A stretch of 12,167 nt of DNA from Methanolobus sp. UBA118 (GTDB taxonomy: Archaea > Halobacteriota > Methanosarcinia > Methanosarcinales > Methanosarcinaceae): NCBI GenBank assembly GCA_002508635.1, contig DACO01000007.1, forward strand, positions 1 to 12,167, read 5' to 3'. Position 1 is the stretch's first letter; the number at the start of each line of letters is the position of its first letter. The position numbers and the translations under genes were made by a program. This document shows positions 7,046-12,167 of this stretch, in pieces. A model generated the notes under the pieces. It was not told where the DNA came from. It saw only the letters and a program-made list of their open reading frames with translations, and made no database searches.

Positions 7046-7339
7046 TCAGTCTTCTGCAGGATATGCTAATTCGCAGTTCGCGGATGATCCGCTCTTGCTG
7101 CTGAAGAAGTTTCTTGTTGTGCAAACCATCCACTTCCAGTGTAATACCACATGCAGAAGTGAGAATGCAACCATCAATATCCCGATTTGCTCATGCATGT
7201 GGAGCAATTCCCTTCCGCTGAATCCAAGAAAGCTTGCTCCATGGCTTCCATACATCAGGACAATTCCTGTTAAACTTACAATGACTGATTGTGCTAATAG
7301 TGGAATATCCACAAGATAATTTAGTGTTGTCTTCTTCAT
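7046..7339 (-). CDS. DUF4405-like small two-helix membrane protein (cytochrome b-like)
   Basis: The 97-aa product has two predicted membrane helices, about residues 9-31 and 51-68. A loop between them contains GFSGRELLHMHEQIGI. Histidines at 33, 47, 49, 63 and 67 flank or lie in the helices (LLHMHE and LLHVVLHWKW). This is the arrangement of DUF4405 proteins, which resemble small cytochrome b561/FdnI-type haem-binding units; haem binding here is inference. The C-terminus is a short polar tail with one Cys. The start is set by AGGAG (7351-7347) 7 bases before the ATG at 7339. The frame stays open upstream to a GTG at 7408, which would add 23 hydrophilic residues unlike the family start. It stands alone on its strand and its upstream DNA is unusually structured, so it may be tightly regulated. 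Confidence 0.75.
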   Translation of the reverse strand: MKKTTLNYLVDIPLLAQSVIVSLTGIVLMYGSHGASFLGFSGRELLHMHEQIGILMVAFSLLHVVLHWKWMVCTTRNFFSSKSGSSANCELAYPAED

Positions 7340-7346
7340 TTCTGAA

Positions 7347-7351
7347 CTCCT
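7347..7351 (-). promoter_or_regulatory. Strong Shine-Dalgarno fixing the DUF4405-like start
   Basis: AGGAG on the minus strand, 7 bases before the ATG at 7339. It supports the 97-aa product over the 120-aa version starting with GTG at 7408. Confidence 0.6.
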
Positions 7352-7399
7352 GTCTGCTTTTTTATGATCTGAGTATCGCATCTGTTCTATGAATGTAAG

Positions 7400-7477
7400 A
7401 AAGATCACATGCGGTGTGCGATATGGGTATTATGCTGGTGTGTGGTGATGGTTGGTGGTACTCTGCATGTGATCTTT
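7400..7477 (-). repeat. Perfect 13-bp inverted repeat with 52-base spacer in the DUF4405-like leader
   Basis: The arms are AAAGATCACATGC (7400-7412) and GCATGTGATCTTT (7465-7477), exact reverse complements. The spacer is almost free of C on the plus strand apart from a few bases, so the minus-strand RNA loop would be A/C-rich and poorly structured. The predicted transcription start (about 7480) puts the first arm at the very 5' end of the mRNA. It could be an RNA stem closing the leader, or two operator sites for a DNA-looping regulator. Confidence 0.7.
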
Positions 7478-7488
7478 GCAATTTCCCG

Positions 7489-7504
7489 ATTTGCAGATGC
7501 AAAT
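7489..7504. promoter_or_regulatory. Operator-like palindrome ATTTGCA-GA-TGCAAAT
   Basis: Seven-base arms are exact reverse complements around a 2-base centre. The site overlaps the edge of the TATA box at 7502-7509 and ends about 9 bases before the expected transcription start. That is the usual place for an archaeal repressor operator. A further TTTGCA half-site occurs at 7475-7480. The regulator is unknown. Confidence 0.5.
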
Positions 7505-7509
7505 ATAAA
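7502..7509 (-). promoter_or_regulatory. TATA box for the DUF4405-like gene
   Basis: The minus strand reads TTTATATT, close to the archaeal consensus. Transcription would start near 7480, giving a leader of about 140 bases, long for an archaeal mRNA. A nearby alternative is TTATAAG just upstream. Confidence 0.45.
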
Positions 7510-7698
7510 GATACTTATAATCGAAAAGTAACCATAAAGCTTCAACAGAGATTTAAACTTGAATAGCAGATTTTAAAGTTTTTAAAAGCTGTATAATAGC
7601 CTTATTATTCCAGAAGCTCAGTATAAAGTTTTATTTTCTAAAATCAAGATTATTTCCTTACCAATTGACTTAAAATATATCAGCAATGATACAGGTTC

Positions 7699-8163
7699 AT
7701 GAATTTTTTTATGCAAACAGCCATTGATGAAGCCAGACACGGAATCATGCACAACCACGGCGGACCATTCGGTGCTGTTATAGTAAAGAACGGTGAAATA
7801 ATTTCAAAGGCTCATAACCGGGTATTAAGAACAAACGACCCTACGGCCCATGCTGAGATACTTGCCATCAGGGAAGCTTCCTCCGCACTTGACAATTTCG
7901 ACCTTTCGGAATGTGAGATATATACTACTTCCCAGCCGTGTCCCATGTGCCTTGCAGCCATATACTGGGCGAGGATCAAGACCATTTACTTTGGTTCCGA
8001 TAAGGAAGATGTGGCAGAGATCGGATTTGATGACAGTCACTTCTATGACCTTATATGTGGCAATGCTGAAGACCCTGATTTTAAAACTGTGAGGATGGAC
8101 AGGGAGAAATGCCTTGAGTTACTTGATATCTGGGAAGAAAAACCTGATAAACAGATGTACTGA
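7699..8163 (+). CDS. guaD: Guanine deaminase-like protein (CDA/tRNA-adenosine deaminase fold)
   Basis: The 154-aa product is a zinc-dependent deaminase of the cytidine deaminase superfamily. The zinc and catalytic residues are present as HAE (H51, E53) and PCPMC (C81, C84). The pattern GGPFGAVIVKNGEII, NDPTAHAEILAIR, AAIYWAR and GFDDSHFY (about 110-116) closely follows Bacillus subtilis GuaD as I remember it, and favours guanine over dCMP or tRNA adenosine. The reaction would be guanine to xanthine plus ammonia, in the cytosol. The ATG at 7699 is used; a second ATG at 7711 is possible. No well-placed ribosome binding site is seen for either, and TAAAATATAT at 7671-7680 could give a leaderless or very short-leader mRNA. 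This enzyme type is common in bacteria, so acquisition by transfer is possible. An MscS-family gene follows 118 bases later with its own TATA box. Confidence 0.85.
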   Translation: MNFFMQTAIDEARHGIMHNHGGPFGAVIVKNGEIISKAHNRVLRTNDPTAHAEILAIREASSALDNFDLSECEIYTTSQPCPMCLAAIYWARIKTIYFGSDKEDVAEIGFDDSHFYDLICGNAEDPDFKTVRMDREKCLELLDIWEEKPDKQMY

Positions 8164-8187
8164 GTTTCAATGTAATATACGAACAGA

Positions 8188-8198
8188 ATATATAAGAT
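8188..8198 (+). promoter_or_regulatory. TATA box candidate for the MscS-family gene
   Basis: ATATATAAGAT lies 84-94 bases before the ATG at 8282. A start about 25 bases downstream would leave a leader of roughly 65 bases. No terminator-like T-run separates it from the guanine deaminase gene, so read-through is possible. Confidence 0.4.
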
Positions 8199-8268
8199 AC
8201 TACACAATAGATTATAATCAAGAGTTCACAGGTATCTGCTGAACCACTATTTTGAAAAAGGGACAGAC

Positions 8269-8273
8269 GGTGA
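8269..8273 (+). promoter_or_regulatory. Ribosome binding site deciding the MscS-family start
   Basis: GGTGA lies 8 bases before the ATG at 8282. The in-frame TTG at 8252 has no comparable site in range. Confidence 0.55.
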
Positions 8274-8281
8274 CTCCAAAC

Positions 8282-9457
8282 ATGGCACTCGAGGATTTTA
8301 CGGCAAGTATTATTACGTTGATCGTAACCATCCTGCTAATTCTGGTGCTGACATACCTTTTCAGGAAAAAGTCACTATTCTACAGAGAAAAGATAGTACA
8401 GGAGATAACCATTTTTCTGATCCTGCTTCTGGGTATTATTTTCACCATCTTCACCCTGCCGATCAGTGCCGAGGACAAGAACATCATCCTGACCCTGGTG
8501 GGAATCATTATCGGTGCAGTCATTACATTTGCATCCACCACTTTTGTTGCAAACGCGATGTCAGGTGTTATGGTCAGGCTGATAAACCCTTTCGAGCTCG
8601 GTGATTTCATTAAGGTCAACGATACCTTCGGAAGGGTCACAGAGATCAATTTCCTGCACACCCAGATACAGTCCATCGACAGGGACCTGATAACCATACC
8701 GAACCGGACCCTCATATCCTTCCCCCTCAAGACAATCCGCTCCTCGGGTACTATAATCACAACAAGCGTATCCCTTGGTTACAATATCTCACGCAGCAAT
8801 ATTGAAAAGAATCTCTTGCTTGCAGCCGAAAAGACAGGACTTGAGAACCCATTTGTGCATGTCACAAAGCTCGGGGATTTTTCTGTTACATATAAGGTAG
8901 GAGGTTTGCTCAGGGATGTCGAAGGTATAATTACCGCAAGATCGGACTTCAAGAAAACCGTAATGGATACCCTGCACGAGGCAGACATCGAGATAGTTTC
9001 CCCCACATTTATGAACCAGAAGGTCTTCAGCCAGGATTACGTATGCCTGCCGCCGGAAGAGAAGGAAATCACCGGCCAGAAGCAGGAAATACCTGAAGTG
9101 AAGACCGAGGAGATAATTTTCGACAAGGCCATCGAAGCCAGAAATCTCAATCAGATATACAAATCCGTTGAGCAGTTCCCTGCCAGAAGAAAAGCCATTG
9201 AAGATAAACTCAGGGACCTCCCGGAGGAAAGAGCCCAAAACAGGATAAAGGATGAATTGACTTTACTGGAGCAGGAAGAAGCGGAGCTCAAACCTGAGAT
9301 ACAGGAACTCAAGACCGGCCCGGACATCACTGCCGATATGGAAGAAGAGGACAGGGACTCCATCATCAACACCATAAAGGATATTGAAAACAGAGCTTCG
9401 GAGATAGACAGCGGTCTGAAAAGACTGGAAAAAAGGCTGGAAAGGCTACTGCCGTAA
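8282..9457 (+). CDS. MscS-family mechanosensitive channel with C-terminal coiled-coil extension
   Basis: The 391-aa product has three predicted membrane helices at about residues 9-27, 41-60 and 67-90. The third runs into the small-residue pore-lining segment IGAVITFASTTFVANAMSG (77-95). The MscS beta domain follows: INPFELGDFIKVNDTFGRV (101-119) and DRDLITIPN (133-141). An alpha/beta domain ends near residue 245. Such channels open under membrane tension and release solutes on hypo-osmotic shock, a sensible need for a salt-adapted methanogen. Residues about 255-391 are an extra charged region with heptad-like Leu/Glu/Lys patterns (EDKLRDLPEERAQNRIKDEL in part, and GLKRLEKRLERLL at the end), predicted to be a cytoplasmic coiled coil. 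The start at the ATG is favoured by GGTGA at 8269-8273; a TTG at 8252 would add ten residues. A T-run follows the stop. Confidence 0.88.
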   Translation: MALEDFTASIITLIVTILLILVLTYLFRKKSLFYREKIVQEITIFLILLLGIIFTIFTLPISAEDKNIILTLVGIIIGAVITFASTTFVANAMSGVMVRLINPFELGDFIKVNDTFGRVTEINFLHTQIQSIDRDLITIPNRTLISFPLKTIRSSGTIITTSVSLGYNISRSNIEKNLLLAAEKTGLENPFVHVTKLGDFSVTYKVGGLLRDVEGIITARSDFKKTVMDTLHEADIEIVSPTFMNQKVFSQDYVCLPPEEKEITGQKQEIPEVKTEEIIFDKAIEARNLNQIYKSVEQFPARRKAIEDKLRDLPEERAQNRIKDELTLLEQEEAELKPEIQELKTGPDITADMEEEDRDSIINTIKDIENRASEIDSGLKRLEKRLERLLP

Positions 9458-9477
9458 TAGATCATACACTTCTTAGC

Positions 9478-9483
9478 TTTTTT
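9478..9483 (+). terminator. Oligo-T terminator candidate after the MscS-family gene
   Basis: Six T residues (AGCTTTTTTCTG) about 20 bases past the stop, before the separate promoter of the prephenate dehydratase gene. This suits archaeal T-run termination. Confidence 0.45.
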
Positions 9484-9526
9484 CTGTGACCGGACGGTAG
9501 AAAGTTCCATTGATAACCAGAAAATA

Positions 9527-9536
9527 CTTTAAATTT
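9527..9536 (+). promoter_or_regulatory. pheA: TATA box placed for a leaderless prephenate dehydratase mRNA
   Basis: CTTTAAATTT is centred about 25 bases before the ATG at 9556. Transcription would start at or next to the ATG. The absence of a usable Shine-Dalgarno agrees with this. Confidence 0.5.
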
Positions 9537-9555
9537 GACAATCCTATTGCCCAGG

Positions 9556-10437
9556 ATGATAATCGCTGTGCTCGGCCCCAGGGGCTCTTACTCGGAAAAA
9601 GCTGCCAGACAATGGCTTGCTGAAAATTGCAGTGAAGACGATCAAGTTCTCGAATACTGTGATGATATACAGGATGTTTTCGTGTCACTTAAATCGGGTT
9701 CTGCTAAAATTGGCATAACACCTGTAGAGAACTCCATCGAAGGATCTGTGGGCGTCACACTCGACATGCTCCTGGAATATGACATAAATATAATCGGAGA
9801 GACCGTGGTGACAATCGAGCACTGCCTGCTCTCCAGGGGCAAAAAAGAAGACATCAGAATCATTCTTTCACATCCGCAGGGGCTTGCCCAGTGCCGTCAG
9901 TTCCTGAAGGACCATTTCAAGGATGCGGAACTCAGGACCACTGGTAGCACATCTCATGCTGCCAAGCTTGCCACCGAGTTTGAGGAGATGGCAGCTATTG
10001 CCTCACGTGAATCCGCAGAGATGTATGACCTGAACATAATTCTTCCGAATATACAGGACAGGGAACAGAACCACACACGTTTTCTCATTATGGCCGGTCC
10101 TGGTGGTTCGGCTGACAATTATAAGGATACAATAAGGAATTTGGCAGCTCCTGAAGCAGAAGAACCCTGTAAGACCTCGATTATTGTGTATCTTGATCGT
10201 GACCGTCCGGGAGCCTTGTATGAGATTCTTGGGGAATTTGCAGGTCGCAGAATAAATCTCACAAGGATCGAGTCCAGACCTTCCAAACGCAGTCTTGGAG
10301 ATTACGTATTCTATATAGACTTCGAAGGACATATAAACGATGAAATTATAAAAGAAGCAATATATAATATAGAGTCCAAGGTAGGAATGTTGAAAAACTT
10401 AGGTTCATACCCGATATTTAAAGAGAATCACTTATAA
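9556..10437 (+). CDS. pheA: Prephenate dehydratase with ACT regulatory domain
   Basis: The 293-aa product converts prephenate to phenylpyruvate in phenylalanine synthesis. The catalytic part shows GPRGSYSEKAA (residues 7-17), ITPVENSIEGSVGVTLDML (54-72), TSHAAKLA (132-139) and NHTRF (172-176), where the TRF motif is essential in the family. The ACT domain (about 206-290) has RPGALYEILGEFAG (217-230) and ESRP (239-242), the phenylalanine-binding motif, so feedback inhibition by Phe is expected. There is no fused chorismate mutase. An in-frame TTG at 9535 would add seven residues, but the TATA box at 9527-9536 overlaps it. The ATG at 9556 is therefore chosen, probably as a leaderless start. The next gene begins 32 bases after the stop and has its own TATA box. 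Confidence 0.93.
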   Translation: MIIAVLGPRGSYSEKAARQWLAENCSEDDQVLEYCDDIQDVFVSLKSGSAKIGITPVENSIEGSVGVTLDMLLEYDINIIGETVVTIEHCLLSRGKKEDIRIILSHPQGLAQCRQFLKDHFKDAELRTTGSTSHAAKLATEFEEMAAIASRESAEMYDLNIILPNIQDREQNHTRFLIMAGPGGSADNYKDTIRNLAAPEAEEPCKTSIIVYLDRDRPGALYEILGEFAGRRINLTRIESRPSKRSLGDYVFYIDFEGHINDEIIKEAIYNIESKVGMLKNLGSYPIFKENHL

Positions 10438-10440
10438 ATA
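10432..10440 (+). promoter_or_regulatory. TATA box of the membrane protein/MoxR unit, overlapping the pheA stop
   Basis: TTATAAATA spans the last codon and stop of the prephenate dehydratase gene and lies 30-38 bases before the ATG at 10470. Transcription would begin near 10461, where GGTG provides a ribosome binding site 5 bases before the ATG. Confidence 0.5.
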
Positions 10441-10469
10441 GATGCAATTACATCGAACCCGGTGCCGCA

Positions 10470-11354
10470 ATGGATGTCAGAGATTTTATTAAAAAGCAGG
10501 AATCCGCCCTGAAAAGATACCGCAGGGTCTACAAGCTGCTGGATTTCATCACAATTTTGATCATATTATATACCATCATGGTCGTGCTGAGCGTCGACCA
10601 GGCATTTACTTTTATCGGCAGCCTCGAGGTACGTGTAGGCACCAGCTATGAAGTGGCAGGCAGAACCATACCTTTCGAGACAGTTGCCATGCTGCTAATT
10701 TCAGCGTTCCTGTCCCTTGTACTGACATTGCTGTTGCATATAAGAGATAGAAAAGCAGCCGCAATCCTGCAGATCGAGCAAAAATATCCGAACCTTCGGG
10801 AGAGGCTGCGCACTGCTTATGATAACAGCAACGTTGACAATATAATAGTAAATGACCTGATCGAGGCGGTGTCATCAAACCTTGCAAAGGTAAGGTCATC
10901 AGAGTTCCTGAGAAGAAAAAGGATTATCGTGAGTTTCGTACTGATACTGCTTTCAGTTTCGGCCCTCACCTATATCACTACGAACGATATTGCAACAAAT
11001 CCTGACTGGGAAGAAGTAATAAACAATATTCCGGGAATGCAGGAAGAAGATAATCCGGGTGATGTGGCTGTGATTGATGAAGGGGAAGATGGCCAGGAAG
11101 GCAATGGTAACGAGGATCTGACCGGTGAGCCCACAGTCGTTGTCGTGGACGGAGAGGAAGTAGACCTGTCCCTGCCACCAGGTACAGGAACAGGATTTAA
11201 TCCGAATGATGAAGCCGAGGAGATAATAGAGGATTTCGAGGACTCACCCGGAGGACCACCAACAGTCACGCCTTCCGGAACCTATTCCGAAGAGCTGCCT
11301 GAAGGCTATGAAACCGTCATCAGAGACTACTTCGAACAACTTGCAGAAGAATGA
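10470..11354 (+). CDS. Three-helix membrane protein with acidic tail, upstream of MoxR
   Basis: The 294-aa product starts at an ATG with GGTG at 5 bases. Membrane helices are predicted at residues about 24-42, 70-90 and 151-170. Between helices two and three is a soluble helical segment with IEQKYPNLRERLRTAYDN (102-119). After helix three comes a long acidic, Gly/Pro-rich stretch (about 175-275), probably flexible. The end, EGYETVIRDYFEQLAEE (278-294), forms a short helix. The E..YP.LR.RL.TA segment and the closing Y..V.RDYF..LA helix resemble DUF4175-like proteins found beside bacterial MoxR genes; this is from memory and uncertain. The MoxR gene follows after 49 bases with no obvious promoter between, so both belong to one unit. 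It may anchor or supply a substrate to the MoxR complex at the membrane. Confidence 0.8.
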   Translation: MDVRDFIKKQESALKRYRRVYKLLDFITILIILYTIMVVLSVDQAFTFIGSLEVRVGTSYEVAGRTIPFETVAMLLISAFLSLVLTLLLHIRDRKAAAILQIEQKYPNLRERLRTAYDNSNVDNIIVNDLIEAVSSNLAKVRSSEFLRRKRIIVSFVLILLSVSALTYITTNDIATNPDWEEVINNIPGMQEEDNPGDVAVIDEGEDGQEGNGNEDLTGEPTVVVVDGEEVDLSLPPGTGTGFNPNDEAEEIIEDFEDSPGGPPTVTPSGTYSEELPEGYETVIRDYFEQLAEE

Positions 11355-11403
11355 TATGAACTTAATTGAATTATTTCGAGGACTAAGATAAAGGAGAAAA
11401 TAA

Positions 11404-12167
11404 ATGGCTAGTGACCTGAATTCAAGGGATCTCACCCAGACATACAAAGTTGCGGGAGATATGTTTGCTAATCTTTTCAATGAGATCGGTAAGGTAGTTG
11501 TAGGCCAGAACGAAACGGTTGAACAGATAATTATCGCAATTCTCTGTAACGGCCATGCACTGGTCGAAAGTAACCCCGGACTTGGTAAGACCCTGACCAT
11601 ATCAACAATATCCAAATCAATGGACCTGAACTTCAGCAGGATACAGTGTACGCCTGACCTCATGCCTGCGGATATCACCGGAACGAACATTATCGAAGAA
11701 AGTGACGGACACAAGCAGTTCAAGTTCGAGCCGGGACCGATCTTTGCAAATATAGTACTTGCTGACGAGATCAACCGTGCATCACCGAAAACGCAATCCG
11801 CACTTCTCGAAGCCATGCAGGAAAAGCAGATTACCATAGGTAATGACACATACCTTCTCGAGCAGCCGTTCTTTATACTTGCCACACAGAACCCCATTGA
11901 AATGGAAGGTACCTTCCCGCTTCCCGAAGCACAACTTGACAGATTCCTTCTCAAGATACTTCTGGAATATCCCAAGTATGAGGAAGAGATTGAGATCGTG
12001 AACAGGTATACACGTTCGGTGATGCCAAGTGTAGGCAAGGTGCTTAACAAGAACACACTCATCGACCTTCAGAAACTGACAAGGGATATGCCTGTTGCTG
12101 ATGATATCAGAAACCGTGCTATCAAGATAGTTATGAGCACCCGTGTTAAGAACGAGTTCATCGAGTA
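11404..12167 (+). CDS. MoxR-family AAA+ ATPase, 3' end outside window
   Basis: The 254 visible residues cover most of the AAA+ core; the stop lies beyond the window. GGAG lies 7 bases before the ATG. Walker A is SNPGLGKT (56-63), where MoxR proteins usually have a glycine in place of S56; K62 and T63 are kept. Walker B is IVLADEINRA with D121 and E122. Sensor 1 is ATQNP (N163) and the arginine region is LPEAQLDRF (R180). MoxR ATPases act as chaperones that help mature or insert cofactors into partner proteins, usually together with DUF58 and von Willebrand-type proteins encoded just downstream, which would be expected past the edge here. The upstream partner is the membrane protein ending at 11354. 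The family call is firm; the client is unknown. Confidence 0.93.
   Translation, partial: MASDLNSRDLTQTYKVAGDMFANLFNEIGKVVVGQNETVEQIIIAILCNGHALVESNPGLGKTLTISTISKSMDLNFSRIQCTPDLMPADITGTNIIEESDGHKQFKFEPGPIFANIVLADEINRASPKTQSALLEAMQEKQITIGNDTYLLEQPFFILATQNPIEMEGTFPLPEAQLDRFLLKILLEYPKYEEEIEIVNRYTRSVMPSVGKVLNKNTLIDLQKLTRDMPVADDIRNRAIKIVMSTRVKNEFIE

Larger units (their letters stand above)
7340..7698. other. 359-base divergent intergenic region, regulatory
   Basis: No convincing gene lies between the DUF4405-like and guanine deaminase starts. The left half (7340-7510) would be the leader and promoter of the minus-strand gene. It holds a perfect 13-bp inverted repeat, a G/T-rich spacer on the plus strand, a 16-base palindrome and a TATA box. 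The right half (7510-7698) is strongly AT-rich with several TATA-like runs (GTATAAAG at 7621, TAAAATATAT at 7671) and a minor 6-bp inverted repeat (ATAATA/TATTAT around 7594-7610). No tRNA or known riboswitch was recognised. Confidence 0.6.

Noticed and set aside
7024..7058. Imperfect inverted repeat (GAAGA/TCTTC) around the stop of the DUF4405-like gene
   Set aside because: Only five paired bases with an 11-base loop and a mismatch beyond; too weak to call a terminator or regulatory hairpin.
11244..12062. Long open frame on the minus strand (about 272 codons) opposite the MoxR gene
   Set aside because: It runs antisense to a clear AAA+ gene with intact Walker, sensor and Arg motifs; its translation is Ser/Leu-rich with no family features.
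1..12167. tRNA, rRNA, CRISPR array, IS element, integrase or toxin-antitoxin pair
   Set aside because: No direct-repeat array, transposase, cloverleaf-like segment or paired small genes of that kind could be recognised by reading.

Overview
The window looks like chromosomal DNA of a methanogenic archaeon of the Methanosarcinaceae type (Methanolobus, Methanococcoides or Methanohalophilus-like). The evidence is an archaeal tRNA C56 2'-O-methyltransferase, a long-form archaeal AMP phosphorylase, a KaiC-like single-domain ATPase, a secreted protein ending in a PGF-CTERM-like archaeosortase signal, archaeal TATA boxes and GGTG/GAGG ribosome binding sites, and acidic proteins. No rRNA, tRNA, IS element, CRISPR array or integrase is visible.

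Layout. (1) Positions 1-3716, minus strand: a tight four-gene unit read right to left: KaiC-like ATPase, an unrecognised 167-aa soluble protein, a 536-aa secreted S-layer-like protein with a 15-serine linker and PGF-CTERM-like tail, and a secreted paralogue cut by the window start. Gaps are 12, 40 and 5 bases. (2) An AT-rich divergent promoter region (3717-3870). (3) 3871-4791, plus strand: a NIF3-family metal protein and a previously easy-to-miss 56-aa charged protein. (4) 4837-6935, minus strand: AMP phosphorylase followed by aTrm56. (5) 7046-7339, minus strand: a small DUF4405-like two-helix membrane protein with a long, structured upstream region (palindrome beside a TATA box, then a perfect 13-bp inverted repeat). 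(6) 7699-9457, plus strand: a guanine deaminase-like enzyme and an MscS-family channel with a long coiled-coil tail. (7) 9556-10437, plus strand: prephenate dehydratase with an ACT domain, probably from a leaderless mRNA. (8) 10470 to the end, plus strand: a three-helix membrane protein with an acidic tail and a MoxR AAA+ ATPase cut by the window end.

How they fit. Most genes are housekeeping or single-gene units: nucleotide salvage (AMP phosphorylase, guanine deaminase), Phe synthesis, tRNA modification and osmotic protection. Two clusters are less ordinary. The first is the KaiC-like ATPase locus driving two envelope proteins; the paralogues have opposite glycosylation profiles (nine N-X-S/T sequons in 266 residues against none in 536). 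The second is the MoxR locus, a probable chaperone/envelope module that continues beyond the window. I see no clear defence system or mobile island.
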